Below are positions 35,807 to 44,915 of a stretch of DNA of 64,000 nt, in pieces. Made by a program: the position numbers and the translations under genes. Origin of the DNA: Acetobacteraceae bacterium (GTDB lineage: Bacteria > Pseudomonadota > Alphaproteobacteria > Acetobacterales > Acetobacteraceae). The DNA is taken from the NCBI GenBank assembly GCA_027482245.1, contig JAIXWG010000001.1, positions 52,444-116,443 on the forward strand, written 5' to 3'. The notes below the pieces were generated by a model. That model was given only the letters and a program-made list of their open reading frames with translations, had not been told where the DNA came from and did not search any database. The first letter of the stretch is position 1, and each line of letters starts with the position of its first letter.

Positions 35807-37411
35807 TTACCGCACGATCCGCATGTCCAGCGCCTTGTAGACGCCGATGCCATAGAGGCCATGCGTGCGGATGCCGGTCACGCGGTTGCTGTTGCCGACA
35901 TAGATGTTCTCCCGCGCCGTGGTCAGCCAGGGCGCTTCCTCCGCGAGCTTGCGCTGGAGCAGCGCCAGGGCGCGGGCGCGAACGGCCGGATCGGTCGCGC
36001 TGCGCGCCTCATCGAGCCAGGCATCTGTCTCCGGGTCGTTCCAGTTCATCCGGTTCGGGCTCGGCCGTGCCCGGCTGTGCCAGTAGAGCGACAGCGCATC
36101 GCCCGCGGAGAAATAGGGGTAGGAGAGGAAGAGGGCGTCGAATTCCTGCGTCGCCATGCGGCCCCAGGCGACCGTCGCGTCGAAGAGCTGAACGCGCATC
36201 TCGATGCCGACGCGGCGCAGCGCCTGCTGGATGATCTCGCCCTGGCGCTGGTTCTCCAGCGTGTTGATGCCGTAGGTGAGGAAGGTGGCGCGCTGGCCGT
36301 CCTTCACGCGGACGCCATCCGGGCCCATGCGCCAGCCGGCCTCATCCAGCGTGCGCGCGGCGGCGGCGGGATCGAAGCGCGGGACCAGCGCGTCGGACTG
36401 CGCGTCATAGTCCAGCGTGTTGGGGTTCACGATGTTCAGCGCGGGCTGCGCATGGCCGAACCACACGGCGCGGACCAGCGCGGCGCGATCGACGGCCTGG
36501 TGGATGGCGCGGCGCACGGCGCGGTCGCTGACCACCGGCTTGTCCACCTTGAAGCCGAGGTAGTAGTCCCAGAAGTAGTTGGGCTGCGTCGTCACCGTCA
36601 CGGTCGGCACGCGGCGCACGCTGTCCACCGCCACCATCGGGATGTACTGCGTGACGTCGGCCTGGCCGGTCTGCAACGCGGCGAGCCGCGCGGTCGCTTC
36701 CGGCACCACGCGCCAGACAATGCGCTCGACATGCGCGGGGCCACGGTTCTCGAAGATCGGCGGGCCCCAGCGATAGGTGGGGTGGCGCGTCAGCACCAGC
36801 TCGCTGCGCGGGGTCCAGGAAGCCCAGCAATAGGGGCCGGTACCGTTGAAGCCCTGGGTGCCGAAATTGTCGCCAAGCCGCTCCACCGTCGCGCGGTCGA
36901 TGATGCCGGCGAAGAACAGGGTCAGCTGGGACAGCAACTCGCTGAACGGCGTGTTGAGCTCGTATTCGACGGTGTAGGGATCGACAGCGCGGATCTCCTT
37001 CACCGGGCCGGCGCGCCAGGCGACGGGGCTGCGCGTGGCGGGGGCGATCCAGCGGTTGATGGAATAGACGACGTCATCCGCCGTCATCGGCTTGCCGTCG
37101 CAGAAGGTGACGTCGCGACGCAGCCGGAAGGTGTAGAGCTTGCCGTCATCGGACACGGTCCAGCTCTCGGCCAGGCCCGGGCGGATGGTGCGCTGGTCCC
37201 AGTCCATGCTGACCAGCGTGTCGGTCATCAGCGTCACGACCTCACCGGCGCCACGCGCCGTGCTGCGGTGCAGGTCGTAGCGGTCCGCATCGATCTCCCG
37301 CATGAAGACCGCGGTGTTGCGCGGCGTCTGAGCGGCGGATGGCAGCGCGGGTAGCGTGGCGGCGAATGCGGCGGCGGCGATCATGCCGCGGCGGAGCAGT
37401 CCGGTTCTCAT
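35807..37411 (-). CDS. ABC transporter substrate-binding protein, family 5 (peptide type)
   Basis: 534 residues. A signal peptide ('RRGMIAAAAFAATLPALPSAAQ') precedes the SBP_bac_5 fold. 'TLVSMDWDQRTIRPGLAESW', 'LRRDVTFCDGKPMTADDVVYS' and 'FNGTGPYCW' are standard family positions. It delivers dipeptide-like, nickel or opine-like ligands to the adjacent permeases. Start ATG 37411 has AGGGAG upstream. It lies between the permease and amidohydrolase genes. Confidence 0.9.
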   Translation of the reverse strand: MRTGLLRRGMIAAAAFAATLPALPSAAQTPRNTAVFMREIDADRYDLHRSTARGAGEVVTLMTDTLVSMDWDQRTIRPGLAESWTVSDDGKLYTFRLRRDVTFCDGKPMTADDVVYSINRWIAPATRSPVAWRAGPVKEIRAVDPYTVEYELNTPFSELLSQLTLFFAGIIDRATVERLGDNFGTQGFNGTGPYCWASWTPRSELVLTRHPTYRWGPPIFENRGPAHVERIVWRVVPEATARLAALQTGQADVTQYIPMVAVDSVRRVPTVTVTTQPNYFWDYYLGFKVDKPVVSDRAVRRAIHQAVDRAALVRAVWFGHAQPALNIVNPNTLDYDAQSDALVPRFDPAAAARTLDEAGWRMGPDGVRVKDGQRATFLTYGINTLENQRQGEIIQQALRRVGIEMRVQLFDATVAWGRMATQEFDALFLSYPYFSAGDALSLYWHSRARPSPNRMNWNDPETDAWLDEARSATDPAVRARALALLQRKLAEEAPWLTTARENIYVGNSNRVTGIRTHGLYGIGVYKALDMRIVR

Positions 37412-37433
37412 GCGTGGTTCTCCCTGCTTGGTT

Positions 37434-38285
37434 CTAGACGCGGAGCCGGGGATCGAGCGCATCGCGCAGCGCGTCCCCCAGCACGTTGAAGGCGAGGACG
37501 ATGACGAAGATCGCGACCGACGGAATGACGCTGATATGCGGCGCGAAGAACAGGAAAGTGCGCCCCTGCGCCGCCATGGCGCCGAGTTCCGCGATCGGCG
37601 CCTGCGCGCCGAGGCCGAGGAAGGACAGCGCCGATCCCAGCAGGATCACCTGGCCGAAGCGGAGCGTCGCGAAGACGAGGATGGGCGAGAGGCAGTTCGG
37701 CATCAGGTGCCGCCAGATCAGCCGCGCATCGCCCATGCCCTGGGCGCGCGCGGCCTCGATGTAGTCTAGCCCGAGCACCACCAGCGCGGTCGATCGTGCG
37801 ATGCGCGCCATCAGCGGCACCGTGGCGACCGACAGCGCGATGACCACCGCCGTCACGCCCGGCCCCGCGATGGCCGCGATGGCCAGGCCGAAGAGGATGG
37901 CGGGGAAGGACAGCATGATGTCCGCGAGCCGCATCAGCAACCCGTCCACGCGGCGGTAATAGGCCGCGCAGAATCCGATCGCGACACCCAGCACGCCGCC
38001 GAAGCCGAGGCTGAGCGCGCCCATCGCCAGCGTCACGCGAAGCCCGTGCAGCAGGCGGGACAGCATGTCCCGGCCCTGCCCGTCCGTCCCGAGCGGATAG
38101 GCGCCGCCAGGCGGCTGCATGATCGCCATCAGGTCGGTTTCATAGGGGTCATAGGGCGCCAGCCAGGGCGCGAGCAGCGCCGCGACGACGACGATCGCGA
38201 CCAGCGCCGCTGAAATGGCGGCCGCGGGCTCGCGCAACAGGACGCGCAGCGTGGAAGGCCTCGCCGGGGGCAATGCGCCGCTCAT
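37434..38285 (-). CDS. Peptide-type ABC permease (DppC-like)
   Basis: 283 residues with an N-terminal OppC-type segment ('PSTLRVLLREPAAAISAALVAI') and six helices. The cytoplasmic EAA loop 'YIEAARAQGMGDARLIWRHLMPN' contacts the ATPases. 'PLGTDGQGRDMLSRLLHG' is typical of DppC/OppC. Its ATG overlaps the DppB-like stop (ATGA). Confidence 0.92.
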   Translation of the reverse strand: MSGALPPARPSTLRVLLREPAAAISAALVAIVVVAALLAPWLAPYDPYETDLMAIMQPPGGAYPLGTDGQGRDMLSRLLHGLRVTLAMGALSLGFGGVLGVAIGFCAAYYRRVDGLLMRLADIMLSFPAILFGLAIAAIAGPGVTAVVIALSVATVPLMARIARSTALVVLGLDYIEAARAQGMGDARLIWRHLMPNCLSPILVFATLRFGQVILLGSALSFLGLGAQAPIAELGAMAAQGRTFLFFAPHISVIPSVAIFVIVLAFNVLGDALRDALDPRLRV

Positions 38286-39223
38286 GCCGCCCGCACCCGC
38301 GGATCCAGCACGCCATAGAGCAGGTCGACGGTCAGGTTCACCAGGATGAAGCCGAGCGAGAGGACGATGATCGTCCCCTGCGCCATCGGGAAATCCGACG
38401 ACAGGATGGCACCCACCGCCAGCCGCCCGACGCCGGGCCAGGAGAACACCGTCTCCGTCACCACCGCGCCGCCGAGCAGGAAGCCGATCTGCAGCCCGAT
38501 CAACGTCACCACCGGGACCATGGCATTGCGGAGCGCGTGGCGCAGCACGACGATGCGTTCCGGCAGGCCCTTGGCGCGCGCGGTCCGCACATGGTCCGCG
38601 CCCAGCACATCCAGCACCGCCGTCCGCGTCATGCGCGCGACCGGGCCGACGAAGACGCCGCCCAGCGTGACGGCGGGCAGGATCACGGCGCGCAGCCCCT
38701 GCCAAGTCCAGAGCGGACCCTCCCGCCCCGTGAAGGGCAGCCACTGCCACTGGAATCCGACGAACCAGATCAGCACCAGGCCCAGGAAGAACACCGGCAC
38801 GGAGACACCCGCGACGCTGATCGCCATCACCACGCGGTCGATCAGCGACCCGCGCCAATAGGCGCCGATGGTGCCGAGGAAGAGGCCGAGCGGGATGGAC
38901 CACACCAGGCTCGCCACCATCAGTTCCAGCGTCGGCCCGATGGTGGTGCCGAGTTCCTGCGACACCGGCACGTTGTTGATGATGGAGACGCCAAGGTCAC
39001 CCTGCGCCAGCCGCCCGAGATAGAGGAAGAACTGCAGCCAGAGCGGCTTGTCGAGGCCGAGGTCGCGGCGGATGGCCTCGACGATCTCGGCACTCGCATT
39101 CGGCCCCGCGCGCACCACGGCCGGGTCCGTCGGCACCACCTGCATCAGCAGGAAGCCCACCAGCAGCACGCCGAACATCACCGGCACGGCCAGCAGCAGG
39201 CGCTGGACGGCGTGGCGCAGCAT
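38282..39223 (-). CDS. Peptide-type ABC permease (DppB-like)
   Basis: 313 residues. 'RLLLAVPVMFGVLLVGFLLMQVVPTDP' opens the protein as in DppB. The EAA loop 'HVRTARAKGLPERIVVLRHALRN' and the C-terminal 'NLTVDLLYGVLDPRVR' are conserved. Its ATG overlaps the TGA of the upstream YtcJ-type amidohydrolase, so the pair is coupled. Confidence 0.92.
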   Translation of the reverse strand: MLRHAVQRLLLAVPVMFGVLLVGFLLMQVVPTDPAVVRAGPNASAEIVEAIRRDLGLDKPLWLQFFLYLGRLAQGDLGVSIINNVPVSQELGTTIGPTLELMVASLVWSIPLGLFLGTIGAYWRGSLIDRVVMAISVAGVSVPVFFLGLVLIWFVGFQWQWLPFTGREGPLWTWQGLRAVILPAVTLGGVFVGPVARMTRTAVLDVLGADHVRTARAKGLPERIVVLRHALRNAMVPVVTLIGLQIGFLLGGAVVTETVFSWPGVGRLAVGAILSSDFPMAQGTIIVLSLGFILVNLTVDLLYGVLDPRVRAA

Positions 39224-40845
39224 CAGGCGGCCTCCCCGTGCCGGTCGAAGATCACCGTGCCGCCGCGCAGCGTCAGGTCGGCGCGCGTGTCGTGCAGGAT
39301 CTCCTCCGGCGAAGTGGAGAAGATGTCGCGCGACAGCACCGCGATGTCGGCCAGCATGCCGGGCTCCAGCGTGCCGCGACGATCCTCTGCGAATTGCGTG
39401 TAGGCGCCGCACCAGGTCTGGCAATGCACGGCCTGTTCCACCGTCAGCGCCTGGTCCGCCCCCATCACCGTGCCGCGGCTGGTCTTGCGCGTGACCATGG
39501 TGAAGAGGTTGATGAAGGGATCGACGGAGGAGACGGGGCAGTCGGAGGACGCCGCGGGGTGGTGCCCCTCCTCCAGCCAGGTCCGCATCGGATAGGCATT
39601 CTCGCTGCGCGGCAGGCCTAGGTTGCGGATGTAGAGGTCGCCGAACTCATACATGAAGACGGGCTGCGGCACCGGCAGGATGCCGCGCGTCTTCATGCGG
39701 CGCATCTGGTCGCGGTTGAGGAAGCCGCAATGCTCGATCCGGTGGCGGCGGCCGGCGAAGGGATGGGCCGCGCTGTCTGCGGCCTCCATGCCCGTCAGCA
39801 CCTGCTCGATCGCCGCATCGCCGATGGCGTGGATGTCGAGCTGCCAGCCCTGCTCGTGATAGAGCTTCAGCAGCGCGTAGATCTTGTCGTCCGGGAAGGT
39901 GAAGACGCCGGTGCCGCCGCCGGCGCTCTCCAGGTACGGATCGAAGAAGGCCGCCGTCAGGCCGCCCGCGCTGCCATCAGCGAAGACCTTCACCGCGCCC
40001 CAGCGCAGCATGTCGTCGCCCTGGTTCGGGCGGAGGCCAGCGTCCCATGCCTCCTGCGCGATGCCCTCCGGATTGCCGGCCAGCACGTTCCACATCCGCA
40101 GCGGCGAACGGTCCGCGGCAACGGCGGCGTGAAAGGCCTCGACCTCCGCCATGCCCGCCGTCATGCCGACATTCATGTCGGTGGCACTCGCGAAGCCGAA
40201 GCTGGCGAGGTGGTTGCCCGCACGCTCGATCGCCGCGACCAGCGCTTCCTGATCGGGCGGCGGGATCACGTCCCGCACCAGGCGCATCGCGCGTTCCTGG
40301 AACAGGCCCGTCAGCGTGCCGCCCTTGCGTTCGATGACGCCACCCTCGGGATCGGGCGTGTTGTGGCCGACGCCGGCCGCGCGCATCGCGGCGCTGTTCG
40401 CGACGCCCATGTGACCGCAGGTGCGCGTGATGAAGACGGGGTTGTCCGGGGAGACTGCATCGAGCTCCGCCGCCGTTGGATGGCGGCCGATATCGAGTTC
40501 CGCATGGTCGTAGCCGCGGCCCAGCACCCAGGCGCCCTTGGGCGAGGCCTTCGCGGCCTCACCGATGCGTCTCAAGGCCTCGTCCAGCGTGCGCACCTGC
40601 TCCGCCCGCAGGTTCACGCCCGCCAGCGCCAGGCCGTAGGGCAGCAGGTGCATATGGGCTTCGTTGAAGGCGGGGATGGCGACGCGGCCCGCGAGGTCGA
40701 TCCGGCGAGCCTCCGGCGCCGTCTCGGTCACCTCCGCGTCGGTGCCCACCGCGAGCACGCGGCCATCCCGCACCGCCATCGCTTCCGCGAAGCCGCCGGC
40801 CAGGCCACGGAAGACCCGTCCACCGCTGAAGATCAGGTCATTCAT
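39223..40845 (-). CDS. Amidohydrolase, YtcJ-like
   Basis: 540 residues. 'AFNEAHMHLLPYG' (metal H-x-H), 'ITRTCGHMGVANSAAM', 'LDIHAIGDAAIEQ', 'HRIEHCGFL' and 'ASSDCPVSSVDPF' are the YtcJ-family positions. Family members hydrolyse N-acyl or amide bonds; the substrate is unknown. It is the first gene of the ABC operon. I prefer ATG 40845; a GTG four codons upstream is possible. A paralogue is encoded at 52978. Confidence 0.87.
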   Translation of the reverse strand: MNDLIFSGGRVFRGLAGGFAEAMAVRDGRVLAVGTDAEVTETAPEARRIDLAGRVAIPAFNEAHMHLLPYGLALAGVNLRAEQVRTLDEALRRIGEAAKASPKGAWVLGRGYDHAELDIGRHPTAAELDAVSPDNPVFITRTCGHMGVANSAAMRAAGVGHNTPDPEGGVIERKGGTLTGLFQERAMRLVRDVIPPPDQEALVAAIERAGNHLASFGFASATDMNVGMTAGMAEVEAFHAAVAADRSPLRMWNVLAGNPEGIAQEAWDAGLRPNQGDDMLRWGAVKVFADGSAGGLTAAFFDPYLESAGGGTGVFTFPDDKIYALLKLYHEQGWQLDIHAIGDAAIEQVLTGMEAADSAAHPFAGRRHRIEHCGFLNRDQMRRMKTRGILPVPQPVFMYEFGDLYIRNLGLPRSENAYPMRTWLEEGHHPAASSDCPVSSVDPFINLFTMVTRKTSRGTVMGADQALTVEQAVHCQTWCGAYTQFAEDRRGTLEPGMLADIAVLSRDIFSTSPEEILHDTRADLTLRGGTVIFDRHGEAA

Positions 40846-40999
40846 CACGCCGTACACCGCATACCGTTTGCCGCACCGCAGAAAGTGGACGAACTGTCAG
40901 GCGGTGATGCTGGCGCGTCAACCCGCCCGACCACGACCAAGATTGCACACGGGACCGAGGGCGATGATGATCGCGCCATCAGGCAGGGGAATGTGACGC

Positions 41000-42571
41000 A
41001 TGCGCAGGCGTTGGATCGGGGCGGTGGCGGCCGCGGCGGTGTCATTTGCGGCGGGGGCGGCTTCTGCCCAGTCCACGCTCAGGGTCGTCCTGGTAAATGA
41101 CCTCGCGAGCCTGGACCCGGTGCAATCCACCGCCGCCTTCGTCCGCAACCACGGCTTCATGGTCTATGACCAGCTCTTCGCGCTGGACAGCCAGGGCGTC
41201 GCCCGGCCGCAGATGGTGGACCGGCACGAGGCCAGCGCCGATGGCCTGTCGCACCGCTTCACGCTGCGCGAGGGACTCGCCTTCCATGATGGCCAGCCCG
41301 TCCGCGCGGCCGATGCCGTCGCCTCCATCCGCCGCTGGTCGCAGCGCGACATCGTGGGCCGCGCCCTGGCCGCGGCCACCGCGGCGATGGAGGTGGTGGA
41401 CGACAGGACCTTCACCATCCAACTCTCCCGCCCCTTCGCGCTGGTGACGGAGGCGCTGGCCCGCCCGACAGCGAGCGCGCTGTTCGTGATGCCGGAACGG
41501 ATCGCGCAGACGCCGGCGACGGCGGCCATCACGGATGCGACGGGCAGCGGGCCCTTCATCTTCCAGGCCGCGCAATGGCGCGTCGGCGATCGCGCGGTCT
41601 ACACGCGGAACCCGAACTACCGCCCCCGCAGCGAAGCGGCGGATGGCCTGGCGGGCGGCAAGGTCGTGCAGGTGGATCGCGTGGAATGGCTGGCGATGCC
41701 GGACCCCGCGACGGCGGCCGCGGCGCTGCAGGCCGGCGAGATCGACTTCATCGAGCAGCCCTCCCCCGACCTGGTGCCGACGCTGGAGCGCAACCGCAAC
41801 ATCCGCACCTTCGCGCTGAACCCCGTGGGCTCCATGGTGTGGCTTCGCCTCAACCAGGCCCAGCCGCCCTTCAACAACCCCGCCGCGCGCCAGGCGCTGC
41901 TGCATCTGGTGAACCAGCAGGAGGTGCTGCAGGGCGTCGGCGTGCGGGCCAGCGAACAGGTGCCCTACTGCCCCGCCTTCTTCTTCTGCGGCACGCCGCT
42001 GGAAAGCAGCGCCGGCGCGCAGGGGCTGCGGGAGGCGAATCTGGAACGTGCCCGCGCCCTGCTGCGGGAGGCCGGCTACAACGGCCAGCGCGTGGTCTTC
42101 ATGAACGCCGCCGACAGCCCCATCAACAATGCGGCCACGCTGGTGATGGCGCAGGCCTTCCAGCGCGCCGGCCTCAACATGGACGTGCCCAGCATGGACT
42201 GGGCGACCGTCACGCAGCGCCGCAACCGGCGGGAGTCGGTGGAACAGGGCGGCTGGAACCTCTTCGTCACCGTCGCCAATGTGCTCGACGGCCAGAACCC
42301 ACTGACCAACCTCTACCTCGCCAGCCCGTGTGAGGGCGGCATCGCCGGCTGGCCCTGCGACCAGCAGCTGGAGGATCTGCGCCGGTCGTGGTGGGAGGAG
42401 AATGACGCGGCGAAGCGGCAGGAGATCCTGCACCGCGTCCATGCCCGCGCCTATGAGGTGCTGCCCTACATGAATGCCGGGCAGTTCCGCACGCTCGCCG
42501 CGCATCGCACCAACGTCGAGGGCCTGCGCGCCACCACCGTGCCGGTCTTCTGGGGCGTGACGAAGCGATGA
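41000..42571 (+). CDS. ABC transporter substrate-binding protein, family 5, second copy
   Basis: 523 residues. Signal peptide 'AVAAAAVSFAAGAASA', then 'LNDLASLDP'-like ligand start, 'FTLREGLAFHDGQPVRAADAVASIRRW' and 'SGPFIFQAAQW'. It is divergent from the ABC operon with 154 bases between starts and has no permease of its own. It may be an alternative receptor for the neighbouring permeases. It ends with a strong hairpin. Confidence 0.9.
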   Translation: MRRRWIGAVAAAAVSFAAGAASAQSTLRVVLVNDLASLDPVQSTAAFVRNHGFMVYDQLFALDSQGVARPQMVDRHEASADGLSHRFTLREGLAFHDGQPVRAADAVASIRRWSQRDIVGRALAAATAAMEVVDDRTFTIQLSRPFALVTEALARPTASALFVMPERIAQTPATAAITDATGSGPFIFQAAQWRVGDRAVYTRNPNYRPRSEAADGLAGGKVVQVDRVEWLAMPDPATAAAALQAGEIDFIEQPSPDLVPTLERNRNIRTFALNPVGSMVWLRLNQAQPPFNNPAARQALLHLVNQQEVLQGVGVRASEQVPYCPAFFFCGTPLESSAGAQGLREANLERARALLREAGYNGQRVVFMNAADSPINNAATLVMAQAFQRAGLNMDVPSMDWATVTQRRNRRESVEQGGWNLFVTVANVLDGQNPLTNLYLASPCEGGIAGWPCDQQLEDLRRSWWEENDAAKRQEILHRVHARAYEVLPYMNAGQFRTLAAHRTNVEGLRATTVPVFWGVTKR

Positions 42572-42575
42572 AGCC

Positions 42576-44768
42576 TCATCGCCCGGCGGGATCCCCCGCC
42601 GGGCCATAGACCGACCGCTCCAGCGGCATGGCGGCCACGACGGTCAGGCCGCCCGATTCCCAGTGCCGTTCCAGCGTCCCGCCCAGCTGGTCCTGCACCG
42701 TCGCCTCGATGACTCGGGACCCGAAGCCGCGGCGCGCCGGCTTGCCCGTGATGGCGGGGCCGCCATGCTCCTCCCACCGCAGGGTGAAGAGCCCCTGCTC
42801 CACCGCCCAGCGCAGCCGCACCTCGCCACCCTCCACGCTCAGCGCGCCGTACTTGGTGGCGTTGGTCGCGAGTTCATGCAGCGTCATGGAGACCGCCTGC
42901 GCGGCGGCGGGCAGCAGCAGCAGGCCAGGCCCTTCCATCACGACGCGGCGCAGCCCGTCGGCGGGCAGGAAGGCGGCCAGTTCACCCTCCGCCAGGCTGC
43001 GGATCGTGGCGCCGTTCCACTGCGCATCGGCCAGCAGCGTGTGCGCGCGCGCCAGGGCCGCGACGCGGCCTTCCACCGCGGTGGCATAGCTGCGCATGTC
43101 GGTGCGCGGCGTCAGGCGCAGCGCTGCCTGCACGACGGCCAGCGCGTTCTTCGCGCGATGATCGACTTCCCGCGCCAGCAGGGCCTGGCGTTCCTCCGCC
43201 TGCTTGCGCGCGGTGATGTCCTGCGTCGTGCCGATCAGGCGCGTCGCCTCGCCGGTCACGGGATCGCGCGCCGCGACGCTGCCGTGGCTTTCCACCCAGC
43301 ACCAGGCGCCATCCGGGCGACGGAAGCGGTATTCGACGTGATAGCGCTCCGCCTCCCCCTTCTTCACCAGCGCGACGGCATCGTCGAGCAACCCGCGGTC
43401 TTGCGGATGGATGCGGTCGCGGAAGCTGGGGTAGAGGCCCGAGGCGGAGTCGCCGTCGAGGCCGAAGATCTCCAGCGATCGTGCGGACCGCGTGGCGGTG
43501 CCCTGGCGCAGATCGACGTCCCAGGTGCCGAGCCGTGCCGCTTCCAGCGCCACGCGCAGCATGTGCTCCCGGTCCCGCACCGCTTCCTCGGCGGTCTTGA
43601 GCTCCGTCACATCGACATGCGCGCCGAGCATGCGGAGCGAACGCCCCTCCGCATCCCGCTCGATCTCCGCCCGCGCGGCGATCCAGCGCACATCGCCGTT
43701 CGGCGTCGTGATGCGGTATTCCTGCGCGTAGTCCACCTGGCCGGACGTGTCGGAGATCGCCTCCAGGAAGCGTTGCTCCGCACGAAGCCGATCCTCGGGA
43801 TGCAGGCGGCGCACCCAATCCTCGTGCTGCTCCTGCGCGCCCGCGGCCCGCAGCCCCTGCAGCGCCATGTATTCGGCCGAGCGGTCGTTCTGGCCGCTGC
43901 GAAGGTCGATCTCGAACCCGCCGACGCGGCCGATGCGCTGCACGCGCTTCAGCCGCGCCTCGCTTTCGCGCAGCGCCGCTTCCGCCGCGCGACGGCCGGT
44001 GACATCGGTGACGACGGAGACGGTGCGGGTGACGCGGCCATCGGCATCGCGCACCGGGGAGGTGGAGAGCTTGACCCAGCGCACGCTGCCATCCGGGCGC
44101 AGGTAGCGCTTCACCTGCACATGGGTCGCGACCTCTCCGCGGCACAGGCGGAGGAAGCCTTCCATGTCTTCCTCCCGATCGTCGGGATGGACGAAGTCGG
44201 TGAAGGGATGGCCGATGATCTGCTCGGCGGGGCGATCGAGTAGCGCGCAATAGGCGGCGTTGGCGCGGAGTACGACGGCGGTCTCGCATTCCGCCTGGGA
44301 CATCGGCACGGTCGATTGCTCGAAGGCCGCGGAGAAGGCGGATTCGCGATCGCGAATGGCCAGCGCGGCAACGTCCATCGCGGCGGCGACGCGCGTGAGT
44401 TCGGCGACACCCAATTCCCATTGCGCCGGCGGCGGGTCGCCCGCCGCGATCGCATCCGCCCGGGCGACCAGCGCCGCGGCGGGGCGCAGGATGCGGCGGG
44501 AGAGTGCGGTCGCGGCAATGGCGCCACCCAGCAGCGCCACCGCGGTGAAGACGGCAACCCCGGCCAGGATGGGCGCGCCGTGATGCATCGCGAGCCACAG
44601 CGCCACGGCGCTGAGCGGCAGCGCCGGAACCAGGATGCCGGCCACGAGCAGCAGGAGAAGGTGCCGAAGCCCGGCCTCGGCAGGGCTCGTCACGGTCGGC
44701 GGTGGCTGGTTGGCGGCGACTTCCACGGCGGGGATGGGCTCCACCGATCGGGTCGGATCAAAATTCAT
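42576..44768 (-). CDS. Membrane HWE-family histidine kinase with three PAS domains
   Basis: 730 residues. Two membrane helices (~34-56, 65-90) are followed by a HAMP-like segment, PAS domains at about 145-255, 272-390 and 400-520, and the HWE core. The H-box is 'EVDHRAKN' (His 537), the N-box 'HELATNATKYGAL', and W-x-E 'RWEEHGG'. There is no sizeable periplasmic loop, so sensing is probably intramembrane or cytosolic. No cognate response regulator is adjacent. It is convergent with the second binding protein, the stops lying four bases apart. Confidence 0.9.
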   Translation of the reverse strand: MNFDPTRSVEPIPAVEVAANQPPPTVTSPAEAGLRHLLLLLVAGILVPALPLSAVALWLAMHHGAPILAGVAVFTAVALLGGAIAATALSRRILRPAAALVARADAIAAGDPPPAQWELGVAELTRVAAAMDVAALAIRDRESAFSAAFEQSTVPMSQAECETAVVLRANAAYCALLDRPAEQIIGHPFTDFVHPDDREEDMEGFLRLCRGEVATHVQVKRYLRPDGSVRWVKLSTSPVRDADGRVTRTVSVVTDVTGRRAAEAALRESEARLKRVQRIGRVGGFEIDLRSGQNDRSAEYMALQGLRAAGAQEQHEDWVRRLHPEDRLRAEQRFLEAISDTSGQVDYAQEYRITTPNGDVRWIAARAEIERDAEGRSLRMLGAHVDVTELKTAEEAVRDREHMLRVALEAARLGTWDVDLRQGTATRSARSLEIFGLDGDSASGLYPSFRDRIHPQDRGLLDDAVALVKKGEAERYHVEYRFRRPDGAWCWVESHGSVAARDPVTGEATRLIGTTQDITARKQAEERQALLAREVDHRAKNALAVVQAALRLTPRTDMRSYATAVEGRVAALARAHTLLADAQWNGATIRSLAEGELAAFLPADGLRRVVMEGPGLLLLPAAAQAVSMTLHELATNATKYGALSVEGGEVRLRWAVEQGLFTLRWEEHGGPAITGKPARRGFGSRVIEATVQDQLGGTLERHWESGGLTVVAAMPLERSVYGPAGDPAGR
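42581..42604. terminator. Strong hairpin shared by convergent genes
   Basis: GCCCGGCGGG (42581-42590) and CCCGCCGGGC (42595-42604) form a perfect 10-bp stem with an ATCC tetraloop. It lies nine bases after the binding-protein stop and inside the last codons of the convergent HWE kinase gene. No T-run follows. Confidence 0.55.
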
Positions 44769-44869
44769 CGTCTCGCGCGGGCTGGAAGGCGGGCGCCCAA
44801 GGAGCTGGGCGCAGCACCCGACAGAAGCGCCAAGCGCGAAACGAGGGCAATCAACAAATTGGACAATCG

Positions 44870-44889
44870 CGGTGCCAGCAGCGGCACCG
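44870..44889 (-). terminator. Hairpin after the amidinotransferase-fold gene
   Basis: CGGTGCC (44870-44876) and GGCACCG (44883-44889) form a 7-bp stem 26 bases beyond the stop of the last gene in the polyamine-type operon. A second stem (44793-44799 with 44806-44812) lies further on. Together they could end that transcript before the HWE kinase gene. Confidence 0.45.
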
Positions 44890-44915
44890 GCGATGACGTT
44901 GGCGTGAGAGGTCCC

